Below, piece after piece: positions 9,673 through 18,194 of a DNA stretch of 64,000 nucleotides. Source of the DNA: an uncultured Pseudomonadales bacterium (lineage in GTDB: Bacteria > Pseudomonadota > Gammaproteobacteria > Pseudomonadales > Pseudohongiellaceae); NCBI GenBank assembly GCA_943789485.1, contig CALSUH010000002.1, positions 1-64,000 on the forward strand, in the 5' to 3' direction. The position numbers were made by a program, and so were the translations under genes. The notes beneath the pieces are model-generated. The model made no database searches and had not been told where the DNA came from. It saw only the letters and a program-made list of their open reading frames with translations. Every line of letters starts with the position of its first letter. Position 1 is the first letter of the stretch.

Positions 9673-9714
9673 ATTTAGATAACTCAACTACTATTTAGAT
9701 AACTCAACTACTAT
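9673..9714. repeat. 20-bp tandem duplication
   Basis: The unit ATTTAGATAACTCAACTACT occurs twice in perfect tandem about 90 bp upstream of the start of the 8630-9583 gene, in its probable promoter region. It could be a doubled regulatory site or simple slippage. Confidence 0.7.
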
Positions 9715-9754
9715 ATGCTTTAGAAGAGTTCTAAGCTAATTTATTGCCTTGAAA

Positions 9755-9844
9755 TCTAGTTCGACAAGGGAGGAGCTGAAGAGCGATTCCAGAATGTTCA
9801 CATCGGGCAGCGTGGGCCCTCAAGTTATTAAGTTGTCGCTGTCC
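9755..9844 (+). repeat. Family D repeat, partial copy 2
   Basis: Contains GCAGCGTGGGCCCTCAAGTTATTAAGTTGTCGCTGTCC-like text that matches the right half of the copies at 8449 and 10104. The left part is missing. Confidence 0.35.
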
Positions 9845-10103
9845 GTTGTATTCCCCACGGCAATCTTGACTATGCTGAAAATGATGCAGGATACCTGTCG
9901 AGGCTCGCTGAACTGTGATCCATAATCTGTAATAGGTTCGTAGTACTTTGGTAACGCCTTATATGAAAAAATAAACTTAGCGTTAAAGGCTTATTTCCTC
10001 TTATACGAGGTCAGGTTTTTCGCTCTGCTGTGGATAGCGGTTCCAAAATGCTACTCACCTTATTTTCAATGGGCACTGTCGATTATGCTCTGAGAAAATA
10101 AAC

Positions 10104-10285
10104 GGGACAGTTACAACTTAACAACTTAGTGTTACCTTCATTTCTTTGTATATCCCTGTTAGATAGAGCTTCTCATTTGCAGATAGGTGAAGAAGTAGCG
10201 ACAAAGTCGAGGAAAAAGGATTCGAGATTTGTCAGTTCATAAAGTTCGTATCCGGCGGCGTAGGACTCCAATTTTTAGCTGCCCC
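10104..10285 (+). repeat. Family D repeat, copy 3
   Basis: Starts GGGACAGTTACAACTTAACA and shares with copy 1 the ordered blocks GAGCTTCTCATTTGCAGAT, GCGACAAA and GGATTCGAG, ending AGCTGCCCC. The remaining 460 bp to the next gene hold no supported gene. Confidence 0.45.
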
Positions 10286-10752
10286 GGCATTTTTTCCATT
10301 GCTTATCTTGGTAATTTCTTTGATTAGGGGTAACGCAGATATTACTTAAGGTTAATTTATAAACTGGAATGCTTGAGGAGCTATTAGAGAGATTATTAGA
10401 GCGGCGCTGGTTATTGCTACTCTTTATTATTTATCTTTACAGATTAAAAGCAATACAATCCAGATAAGTAAATCCACTGACGTCCGGCGAGCCTAGTCCA
10501 GCCATAGTACAAATGCTTTGTATACACTGGCATGTCAACCTCCTGCAGGATTGAGAGTTGGCCACTATATACATTAAGGGCATAATGAATGCAGTGCTTG
10601 ATGAAGTCAGAAAATTAAGATTCTGTGTGTATATTAAAACATCTTTAGCTCTGCTAGAGACGGCATATGCTCAAGTTAAAGTCGCTAGAAGTTTTGGCGG
10701 GCTTGATGAGGTAGTAAAATTTTTGAATTATTGTATCTGCGTGGTGTAAATA

Positions 10753-12468
10753 ATGAATAGGATGAGAAAAATTATTTCGGCTCTGGCTTTAACCGCATCG
10801 TTGGTTGCTTGTGGTAAAAATGTAGATGATATAGCTGAATATATTTATATAAATGGGAATATTATTACAATTAACGATCTTCAGCCTAGCGCTGAAGCAT
10901 TGGCCATTAAGGACGGCATTATTCTGGCTGTAGGCGACAATGAAGAGGTGCTGGCAAGCCAAGGTTCTACTACTGAAATAATCGACCTAGAAGGTGTCAC
11001 GGTAGTGCCCGGCTTTATCGATGCGCACAGTCATTTTGCTGGTGTTGGTACCCAGGCGATTGTGGCTAATTTATTGCCAGCGCCAGATGGCCCTGTTAAT
11101 TCTATTGCTCAGTTACAGGCGGTGATGCGCGACTATATCGCGAATTCAGATATCGTAGATGAATATGATGTTGCACTAGGGTTCAATTATGATGATTCTC
11201 AACTAGTTGAGGCGCGTCATCCAACCAGACATGAACTAGATGCTATTACGACAGAAATACCACTCATGATAATGCATCAGTCAGGCCACCTAGGGGTGTA
11301 TAACTCGAGAGCACTCGAGATGATGGGTATTACCGCTGCAACACCAGATCCTTCAGGTGGATTAATTGTAAGGGAGTTGGATGGGGTAACGCCGAACGGA
11401 GTTATGGAGGAAAATGCACACTTTATGATTTTCTATAGAATGATTCCTGCGTTTACAGAAAGTGATTTATTGAGTTTATACAAGGCAGGTGAGTACAGTT
11501 TTATCTCTAATGGGTTTACTACTGTCCAAGAGGGCAAGACAGATCTAGCTACCCTCCAGACTCTGCCGAGGATTGCTGTTACTAATGGGTTTGACGTTGA
11601 TATTATTTCTTATCCGGATATAGCAGCTATAGGTGCGGAAGCGATTCTCAATAGCGGACTTGTGTCTAGCGAATACACTTCAGGCTTTCGAATTGGCGGT
11701 GTAAAACTAACTTTTGATGGTTCACCGCAGGGTAAAACAGCCTGGTTTACGCAGCCATATCTTGAAGCGCCCGATGGGCAGTCTAAAGACTATTCGGGGT
11801 ATCCCGCTTTTACTGATGAGCAAGCACTCGATTGGATGCAATTGGCATTTGAAAATCAGTGGCAATTGCTTGTTCATACGAATGGTGATGCAGCAATTGA
11901 TCAGTTGATTAGGCTTCTTGAAAAGCTCAACCCAATGATTGTTGGGAGAGATCATCGAACAGTTATGATACATGGCCAATTCACGCGGCATGATCAAATT
12001 GAAAGGTTACAAGACTTAGGTGTATTTCCTGCATTGTATCCCATGCACACGTTCTATTGGGGAGACTGGCATCATGATTCTGTGGTGGGATCTGAACGGG
12101 CCCAGAACATTTCACCTACTGGTTGGTTTGTTAATGAAGGGATAAAATTTACAGTTCACTCGGATGCACCTGTAACTTTCCCTAATTCGATGAGAATCCT
12201 CGATAGTGCAGTGAACAGAACCACCAGATCCGGAATGGTGTTAGGGGAAGAGCATAGATTGAAACCGCTTGACGGGCTAAAGGCTATGACTATCTGGGCG
12301 GCATATCAACACTTTGAGGAAGCGACTAAGGGTTCTCTGGAGGTTGGCAAGCAAGCTGATATGGTGCTGCTCGACGCTGACCCTTTGCGGGTAGAGCCTC
12401 AGTTTATAAAGGACATAAAGGTTCTCGAAACAATCAACAATGGGAAGTCAATTTATTCTTATCAATAA
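10753..12468 (+). CDS. YtcJ-like amidohydrolase lipoprotein
   Basis: 571-aa amidohydrolase of the YtcJ / amidohydrolase-3 type. The N-terminus has a lipobox (LVAC at residues 17-20), so it is probably anchored in an envelope membrane. The small beta-domain is followed by the metal motif GFIDAHSHF near residue 95. Later come KLTFDGSPQGKTAWFTQPY, HTNGDAAIDQ and VHSDAPVTFPN, all typical of YtcJ. The family hydrolyses amides or cyclic amides with one or two metal ions; the substrate is unknown. The neighbour downstream is an acetamidase-like protein, so both may act on exported amide breakdown. The short ORF directly upstream (10558-10749) is not counted as a gene. Confidence 0.85.
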   Translation: MNRMRKIISALALTASLVACGKNVDDIAEYIYINGNIITINDLQPSAEALAIKDGIILAVGDNEEVLASQGSTTEIIDLEGVTVVPGFIDAHSHFAGVGTQAIVANLLPAPDGPVNSIAQLQAVMRDYIANSDIVDEYDVALGFNYDDSQLVEARHPTRHELDAITTEIPLMIMHQSGHLGVYNSRALEMMGITAATPDPSGGLIVRELDGVTPNGVMEENAHFMIFYRMIPAFTESDLLSLYKAGEYSFISNGFTTVQEGKTDLATLQTLPRIAVTNGFDVDIISYPDIAAIGAEAILNSGLVSSEYTSGFRIGGVKLTFDGSPQGKTAWFTQPYLEAPDGQSKDYSGYPAFTDEQALDWMQLAFENQWQLLVHTNGDAAIDQLIRLLEKLNPMIVGRDHRTVMIHGQFTRHDQIERLQDLGVFPALYPMHTFYWGDWHHDSVVGSERAQNISPTGWFVNEGIKFTVHSDAPVTFPNSMRILDSAVNRTTRSGMVLGEEHRLKPLDGLKAMTIWAAYQHFEEATKGSLEVGKQADMVLLDADPLRVEPQFIKDIKVLETINNGKSIYSYQ

Positions 12469-12635
12469 CTAATTCTTGATATAGGGACTTTTCATTTCTT
12501 CTAAGCACTCCATTTTTAAGGAGTGAGGAGGCACTGACAACTTATCAACTTTGAAGCGTAGTCAGATGCAGAGACGTTTCTAGTGCTGTATTGTTACTGA
12601 ACGCTCATTTATTATTTATCGAAAGGATTTTTGCG

Positions 12636-13883
12636 ATGATTAAATCACCCTTGCCGAGTTTTTTTGCATTCATAATCAGTGCATTGTTATCTAGCGACGT
12701 GAGCCCCGCCGACGACATCGTCATCGTGGGTGGCAATGGGGTGGATTGCATTGAAGACCCGGGTTGTGTCAATCGTTTGCATCCAGACATTCCCATGGCA
12801 GCACGAGCCAAACCGGGGCAAACCATTTTGTTTAGGGCCAGAGACGCCCGTGACGTGCTCGGTGCTGCCGCGGCTCAGACCTCAGAGCCGGATACCCTCG
12901 CGAATGAATTTGGCCGAGTTCATCCCATTACTGGGCCAGTCTATATCGAGGGTGCAGTAGCCGGTGATGTATTAAAGGTCACGTTGAATAATATCGATCC
13001 GGGTTCCTATGCCTATACCTCTGGTGGGTCTTCTGGGTTTATTCCCGATCTCGTCGGTGGTCAAAGTTTAGTGATCTGGCGGTTGAATCGCGATTATGCC
13101 GAAAGCGATGATCTGCCAGGCATTCGCATTCCCAATGGGAGCTTTCCGGGAGTGGTCACCACCATGCCGGGGCCCAATCAGTTGCGGGTGATGTTGGATA
13201 GAGAGCAGGAGTTGGCGGATGCCGGTGGGCGGGTTTCACTGCCCTCAGCGGACTTTGCAGACCCCGCCGCGCTGTGTGGGCTAGGTGGCAGTGCAAGCCG
13301 TGAATGCCTGCGTACAATTCCGCCGCGCGAACATGGCGGCAACATGGACATCCGCTATCTCAAAGCCGGAGTATCCATCTATCTGCCTTGCTTTATCGAT
13401 GGCTGTGGTTTGGCAATCGGTGATTTGCATTATGCCCAAGGGGACGGCGAAGTGTCCGGAACGGCGATTGAGATGTCCGCTGATGTGTGGGCAACTACTG
13501 AGGTCTTAAAGGATGGCCCTGACTTGTCCCGTGGGCCTCACTACGAAGGTTCAGCCCAGTTGCTGGACATTCCTTCTCGCCGCTTCTATGCCGTAACGGG
13601 CATTCCAGTAAAGGCCGCTGGAGACGTGCCGCCGGATATGCGCTATCTCAATTCCGATGTGGTTGCCGGGCTGGAAAACTTGCCAAACGATATTAATTTG
13701 GCCGCTCGCAACGCTGTGGAAGGAATAGTTGACTATATCGTCAGCACCTATGGTTACAACCGGCAACAGGCCTATGTTATTGCTAGTGTTGCTGTGGATA
13801 TTCGTATCAGCCAGTTAGTGGATGCGCCCAATGTTGGGGTCACGGCTTTGTTGCCGCTGGATATTTTTATCGGCGAAAATTAA
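12636..13883 (+). CDS. Exported acetamidase/formamidase-family protein
   Basis: I chose the ATG at 12636 rather than the track start. It has GAAAGGA in front and gives a clean signal peptide (MIKSPLPSFFAFIISALLSS). The 415-aa product shows the FmdA/AmdA pattern: LHPDIPMAARAKPG, HPITGPVYIEGAVAGDVLKV, PGIRIPNGSFPGVV, GGNMDIR followed by LPCF, and HYAQGDGEVSGTAIEM. Enzymes of this family release ammonia from formamide or acetamide. A secreted version is less usual and may act on other amides. Extra cysteines (CIEDPGC, CGLG, CLR, CFIDGC) suggest disulfides, consistent with export. Confidence 0.82.
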   Translation: MIKSPLPSFFAFIISALLSSDVSPADDIVIVGGNGVDCIEDPGCVNRLHPDIPMAARAKPGQTILFRARDARDVLGAAAAQTSEPDTLANEFGRVHPITGPVYIEGAVAGDVLKVTLNNIDPGSYAYTSGGSSGFIPDLVGGQSLVIWRLNRDYAESDDLPGIRIPNGSFPGVVTTMPGPNQLRVMLDREQELADAGGRVSLPSADFADPAALCGLGGSASRECLRTIPPREHGGNMDIRYLKAGVSIYLPCFIDGCGLAIGDLHYAQGDGEVSGTAIEMSADVWATTEVLKDGPDLSRGPHYEGSAQLLDIPSRRFYAVTGIPVKAAGDVPPDMRYLNSDVVAGLENLPNDINLAARNAVEGIVDYIVSTYGYNRQQAYVIASVAVDIRISQLVDAPNVGVTALLPLDIFIGEN

Positions 13884-13890
13884 GAAATCA

Positions 13891-13915
13891 GGTCAGCGTA
13901 AATATCCAGTAGTTT
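13891..13915 (+). repeat. Left arm of 25-bp inverted repeat
   Basis: GGTCAGCGTAAATATCCAGT plus AGTTT matches the reverse complement of 16442-16466 with one mismatch. The two arms bracket the scrap-yard at 13.9-16.5 kb. Confidence 0.7.
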
Positions 13916-13951
13916 CATTGCTATGAAATTGGGTTGCAAATAGTCATACAC

Positions 13952-13983
13952 AAAAAGCCCAACGCTTTTGCGCTGGGCTTTTT
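13952..13983. terminator. Bidirectional rho-independent terminator
   Basis: AAAAAGCCCAACGC, a short TTTT loop, then GCGCTGGGCTTTTT forms a strong hairpin with A and T runs on either side. It can end the acetamidase-like gene from the left. Read on the minus strand it follows an ssrA-end-like sequence, as the hairpins at 50.3 and 52.1 kb do. Confidence 0.7.
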
Positions 13984-14002
13984 ATTTTGGTGGGGCGGGG
14001 GG
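13981..14002 (-). other. Degenerate ssrA 3'-end-like sequence (possible att relic)
   Basis: TTTATTTTGGTGGGGCGGGG resembles TTTATTTGGTGGAGGCGGGG, which ends the real ssrA gene at 52324-52343 and recurs at 50341 and 52144. As at those places it abuts a terminator hairpin. An integration scar is inferred. Confidence 0.35.
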
Positions 14003-14196
14003 CTGACCTTTTCCCCAAACCTCGAGTCAATCTGACTAGATTCCAGGGTGTGTTCGCCCCTAACAGCAAACATCGGGCTTTGATCACTCCCGCAGGCAGG
14101 GGCAAGGGGAGTAAGCAGGCTAGTAAGGATGAGGATGATCGCAGCTTCAGCGAGCGCCACGCAGCGATGACCTGGGCCCAGCTTGAAACGTGTATT

Positions 14197-14572
14197 ACGC
14201 TTCTTCTGCAGGAATACATCAACTACTTCACCGTCTTGAGCAACCGCTCTCCATAGATAATATTGCTTACTCTGGATCTTCACAAAGCCTTCATCGATGA
14301 AGATCGTATCACCGTAGCCTTGATGCTTTCGCCTTAACCTGGGAGCAAATTGAGGTCCGAACTTGCTGTACCATAGGCGAATTGCTTCATAGCTCACCTC
14401 AATTCCGCGCTCGGCCATCAAATCTTCAATATCTCGATGACTAAGATTGAATCGGTGGTAGAGCCAAACGGCGTATCGGATGATTTCAGATGGGAGTCGG
14501 TGGCGCTTATATATCGATTTTGATGAGTTAATGGCACAATTATCGCTCAAGGCGAGTTAATTTTTCAGTACC
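14197..14572 (-). mobile_element. Truncated IS6-family element (5' part of transposase plus one end)
   Basis: About 118 residues (RHRLPSEIIRYAVWLYHRF to DVFLQKKR) are closely similar to the complete transposase at 46516-47211, including the first catalytic Asp region (FIDEGFVKI). After FLQKKR the similarity stops and the frame continues to 13921 with unrelated sequence. The terminal inverted repeat GGTACTGAAAAATTAA is readable on the minus strand at 14557-14572. The other end, with the second Asp and Glu, is missing, so it cannot move by itself. Confidence 0.8.
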
Positions 14573-14717
14573 TCACCGCCTCCACCATCCACGACACTGA
14601 CCAGCCGCCTCAATGCTGGTAATTGGTTGCCGTATTTCGGGTTCATAAGGTAAGGTGGATAAGAAAAGGGCGTTTGTTCGTCTTATACTCCCTAATTGAA
14701 GGTGATTCTAGATACAG

Positions 14718-15509
14718 ATGACCCACAGTAAATCCTTGAAAGTATCCGGCCGTCCGTGGCATAGCAAAATAGCCATCTTTGCCCTGCTTGGATTAGCCTT
14801 GCTGGCAAATTGGAGCCAGGCCCAAAGCACGGACTCTGCAGCAAGCGAGACTCTTTCCCTGGACACGGTTCTGTTAAATCAGGAACTCATGGTGGCGGAA
14901 TCCAAGAGCGAGATGGGCGTCTATGATCCTCGCCGGCTGAATCTATTGATCGAGTTGGCCGCCACACAGCAGGAGATAGAGGACTATGTGGGCGCCAACG
15001 TGACACTGCAAGAAGCGCTGCAGGTGACGCGCATCAACGATGGCCTCTATGCCCCTAATCAGCTTGCCATCTTGGACAGCATAATTGCTAACGAATCCTC
15101 ACTGGAAAACTGGCCGGCAGTCGATAATCACTATGCATTCATGCTGCACCTGTTACTCAGGACCTACAGCCTTGAAGATACAGAACTGGAAATTGGGCTG
15201 GCGAAAGTGTCTGCCTGGCATGTGAGTGCCTTCAACAATGATTTAACCAACAGAAGCCTCGAGCATTTGCGTCAAGGAAATAAGGTATTCCATTATCGCC
15301 TGCAGATTGCAGAGCAAACACTGGAAGAGGATGATCCGAAGTTCAGTTTTCTTAGGCGGAATATAGCTGCCGTCGAGGAGCATCTTGATCAGGTCAGTAG
15401 AGAAGCCGCCGCTAAATCGCATACATCGACGCGAAGCGGTGGAGGGGCAGGGGAAATCCTGACGGCTGCTGAAGACATATACTGGACACACACATTTCTA
15501 CGATTTTGA
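14718..15509 (+). CDS. Exported TPR-like helical protein, probably C-terminally truncated
   Basis: 263 aa with a signal peptide (LLGLALLANWSQAQ) and a helical, repeat-like body (LIELAATQQEIEDYVGANVT, LQEALQVTRINDGLYAPNQL) that resembles tetratricopeptide proteins. The alanine- and charge-rich helices end abruptly after SREAAAKSH, followed by a low-quality tail. The next 450 bp contain other frames with protein-like text (SSKPKHLPSQPRKTQKPPP, FSKATLRKPVRQPD), so the original gene was probably longer and has been broken. Function is unknown. Confidence 0.5.
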   Translation: MTHSKSLKVSGRPWHSKIAIFALLGLALLANWSQAQSTDSAASETLSLDTVLLNQELMVAESKSEMGVYDPRRLNLLIELAATQQEIEDYVGANVTLQEALQVTRINDGLYAPNQLAILDSIIANESSLENWPAVDNHYAFMLHLLLRTYSLEDTELEIGLAKVSAWHVSAFNNDLTNRSLEHLRQGNKVFHYRLQIAEQTLEEDDPKFSFLRRNIAAVEEHLDQVSREAAAKSHTSTRSGGGAGEILTAAEDIYWTHTFLRF

Positions 15510-16011
15510 ACTAATACAGAAATTTAGTTGAATTAGATGAGTGTGTTGCGTTGACCGGTTGAACTCACAGCCGAAACCGGACCCTCGCAAAGTTGAGTTG
15601 CAGCGATAACTGAATGACCGCTTTCGATTTAACTTCTAGTAAGCCTAAGCACTTACCGTCACAGCCTCGCAAGACGCAAAAGCCACCCCCGTCTGTAAAG
15701 CGACCCAACCCTTTGCTTTTCTAAATCAGCTTCTAGTAAATCTGCGCGGCTACCGTAACAATACAGCTATCCACGAAAGCCACCCTCGGCCTCTAAATTG
15801 ACCCGCCCTTCCTTTTCTAAAGCGACTCTTCGCAAGCCTGTGCGGCAACCTGACTCAAGCGCGGAAAGTAGTATGCCCCCGTCCCTTGGTTGGCTCGGCT
15901 CTCTAATGGGCGGTGCGGTGAAAAGAAGAGAGGAATGTAGTCTCTGTGTAGTCTTTAGAGGGGAATTACTTGTGTCAAAGAGGTGCAGTTTCTGCAACCT
16001 CTTGATTTAAT
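15510..16011 (+). pseudogene. Decayed basic, proline-rich coding remnant
   Basis: Stops interrupt a frame giving SSKPKHLPSQPRKTQKPPPS and then SSKSARLP and SASKLTRPSFSKATLRKP. At DNA level two or three imperfect repeats of a unit of roughly 100 bp share CTTCTAGTAA, AAAGCCACCC and TTTTCTAAA. It may be the lost tail of the preceding TPR-like gene. Confidence 0.3.
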
Positions 16012-16056
16012 TGGTGGGCCCATAGGGACTCGAACCCCGGACAAACGGATTATGAG
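16012..16056 (-). other. 3' half of a tRNA gene (anticodon loop CTCATAA to CCA)
   Basis: Read on the minus strand: CTCATAA (anticodon CAU), then a variable region, GGGGTTCGAGTCCC (T arm) and TGGGCCCACCA with an encoded CCA. The 5' half (acceptor strand, D arm, 5' anticodon stem) is absent. One T-stem pair is mismatched. It is a typical relic of integration into a tRNA-Met or tRNA-Ile2 gene rather than a working tRNA. Confidence 0.55.
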
Positions 16057-16441
16057 GCAGTGCAACTGAGGACTTTCCGAGTAAGTAACTTGAAGAATTC
16101 TAAGAGTTTCTCTGTGGCCGAACTTCCGAGCCCGACCGATACCGATCATCCAGACCGAAATTGCGAGGGAAGGGTGAGGAACTGAAAAGCTGAAATTCTG
16201 GAAAGTGCCCGCTTTCGGCGGACGTTCAACATCATTGTAATGCTCTGAGTAATAGGAAGTGCTATTAGCGGGTTAATTCTTTGAGAAGGCTGCGTGAAGA
16301 TCGCAGTTAAACACTGAACGAGAAACGGCAATATATATTGTATTTCTATTCCCCACCTTGTAGCTGTCCCCTGTATTTCTGAAGTAGAGGTGTTGACTGG
16401 ACGTCGAATAAGGTCAGCCAGAAGAAAACGCAAAAGCGCGT

Positions 16442-16466
16442 AAACTACTGGATATTTACTCTGACC
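16442..16466 (-). repeat. Right arm of 25-bp inverted repeat
   Basis: AAACTACTGGATATTTACTC plus TGACC is the reverse complement of 13891-13915 with one mismatch. It lies just beyond the 3' end of the serine hydrolase gene. Confidence 0.7.
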
Positions 16467-16482
16467 CTAATTCTTCCAATTC

Positions 16483-17775
16483 TTAATCGACGATTGCACC
16501 ATACACCAGCGCCGCCAGCTGACCCCGTATGGCACCGGTTCCAGGCACAGCCATGTGTTGCGTCATGCCGACCACCACAAGGTCCTCTTCAGGGTCGATC
16601 CAGAAAGTGGTCGCAGCGGCCCCGCCCCAGTAGAACGTGTCTTCACTGAAGGGAAAGCCAAGCTGTCCCTTATCGTTGACCACGGCAAAACCCAATCCGA
16701 ATCCGGTTGCTGAGCTGAAGATCTGTTCTTCAGTGAGGTGATTCGACGCCATGAAATCAACAGTGCGCGAGCCGAGAATCCGCTCACCGTTGAGCATGCC
16801 CCCATCCAGCATTGCCTGGGTGAACTTCCAGTAATCTTCGGCGGTGGATAGCAATCCATAGCTGCCGCGATTGAAACCATGGTCAACGGTATAACTGTTC
16901 ACGGACCAGGGCTGCACTAGCACTCCACCGGCAGGATGGTTATATTCATTGTCGATAGGCACCAGCTCGCCATTGCGCATCCAGTGCACCGGACCCAGGC
17001 GTGACGCGTTGTCCGAATCCACCCAATAGCCGGTGTCTGTCATTGCTAGGGGCTCGAATAGTTTGCTGGCCAGATATTCATCGGCGCGCATGCCGGACAG
17101 GACTTCCACCAGGCGCAGCGCCACATCCGGGCCTACGCTGTAGCGGTACTGGGAGCCAGGCTGATTCATCAGCGGTAGGTCAGACAGCAGCGCTATCATC
17201 TCCTCGAGGGAGGTGTCGGTGTCGAAAACGCCCGAGCCCACGAAACGCTCATCGTATTCGCTGGTACCAAGACCGTGGGAGAGACCGGCGGTGTGACGCA
17301 GCAGATCCTGTACCGTGGGTTCGCGTTCCATGGCCACGGTTTCGTCGAGGGGCCCATCGGGAGTGCGTAACACCCGTAGCTTCGCGAATTCCGGAATATA
17401 CCGTGAGACTGGATCCCGCAATTGAAACCTGCCTTCCTCATAAAGCTGCATCAACGCGGTTGTGGCAATGGCCTTGGTCATAGAGTAGATGCGAAAGATA
17501 GAGTCGGTGCGCATGGGTATCTCGCGCTGCACATCCAGGTAGCCCACGGCGCTGTGATGCACGATCTTGCCGTGACGCGCCACCAGGGTGACGATGCCGG
17601 CGAGTTCACCGTCATCTACCTTCTGTTGGAAAAAGGTGTCGATGCGCTTGAGGCGGTCAGCATCGAAGCCAACTTCTGCCGGTGCAACCACAGGCAGGTG
17701 GTCGTCGGCATAGAGCGGATAGCAAACTACCGCGATTAACACTAGTGAACTGCTTAGAAACCGTTTTAACAACAT
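16483..17775 (-). CDS. Exported serine hydrolase, beta-lactamase/class C (EstB-like) family
   Basis: I start at the ATG at 17775 (430 aa) because GAGGG lies 8 nt upstream and the product then opens with a good signal peptide (MLLKRFLSSSLVLIAVVCYP). The nucleophile motif SMTK is at about residue 98, and a Tyr motif lies within QYRYSVG. The C-terminal FYWGGAAATTFWIDPEED replaces the KTG/HxG triad segment. Such proteins are esterases, peptidases or transacylases, and rarely beta-lactamases; the substrate is unknown. The next gene over is a distant homologue without a signal peptide. Confidence 0.85.
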   Translation of the reverse strand: MLLKRFLSSSLVLIAVVCYPLYADDHLPVVAPAEVGFDADRLKRIDTFFQQKVDDGELAGIVTLVARHGKIVHHSAVGYLDVQREIPMRTDSIFRIYSMTKAIATTALMQLYEEGRFQLRDPVSRYIPEFAKLRVLRTPDGPLDETVAMEREPTVQDLLRHTAGLSHGLGTSEYDERFVGSGVFDTDTSLEEMIALLSDLPLMNQPGSQYRYSVGPDVALRLVEVLSGMRADEYLASKLFEPLAMTDTGYWVDSDNASRLGPVHWMRNGELVPIDNEYNHPAGGVLVQPWSVNSYTVDHGFNRGSYGLLSTAEDYWKFTQAMLDGGMLNGERILGSRTVDFMASNHLTEEQIFSSATGFGLGFAVVNDKGQLGFPFSEDTFYWGGAAATTFWIDPEEDLVVVGMTQHMAVPGTGAIRGQLAALVYGAIVD

Positions 17776-17977
17776 GGCTATAACCCTCATTATTTTTATT
17801 GGCGCTACTGTTATTGCTGATACAGCCGGAAGGTACAAATTTCTTCTCTGCGTACCTGCTACGTCCCGTCTATTCGTCTAGCCATCCGCCTAGTTTTTCA
17901 ATGTATTTCGCGTGTTGCGGGGGCTGGCTATTCTGTCACCGCTCCGTAATCCTACTGGATAATGGCATTTTTCAATA

Positions 17978-18008
17978 GAATAAAAAGGAATAAAAAGGAA
18001 TAAAAAGG
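17978..18008. repeat. Three tandem copies of GAATAAAAAG
   Basis: A perfect 10-bp microsatellite that runs directly into the GGGGTCAG palindrome. It is a possible slippage site. Confidence 0.7.
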
Positions 18009-18050
18009 GGTCAGGGCACGAATACAGTACTGTATTTTTACTCTGGCCCC
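18007..18050. repeat. GGGGTCAG-type palindromic repeat
   Basis: GGGGTCAGGGCACGAATACA and TGTATTTTTACTCTGGCCCC are inverted around AGTAC. The same core (GGTCAG.GTAAATA) forms the arms at 13891 and 16442. It looks like a REP-type palindrome and could also terminate transcription. The remaining bases to 18194 hold a duplicated CCCCAATTAGTAA and no gene. Confidence 0.5.
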
Positions 18051-18194
18051 AATTAGTAACCCCAATTAGTAATCGGATGCTAATCAATTAGTGATCGGTT
18101 AGATGATTTAGATTATCTTGTCAGGTAACGAAGCCATATTGCTGATCTTCTGCACATTCTAAAATATATTTTCTTAGCTTGGATCGAAAATGTT

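Noticed and set aside
8630-10285. CRISPR array suspected from repeated blocks
   Set aside because: Copies are long, diverged and irregularly spaced. There are no short identical repeats with equal spacers and no cas genes.
10558-10749. 63-aa ORF just upstream of the YtcJ-like gene
   Set aside because: No ribosome binding site, no recognisable family and low-quality composition. It looks like chance opening in the leader.
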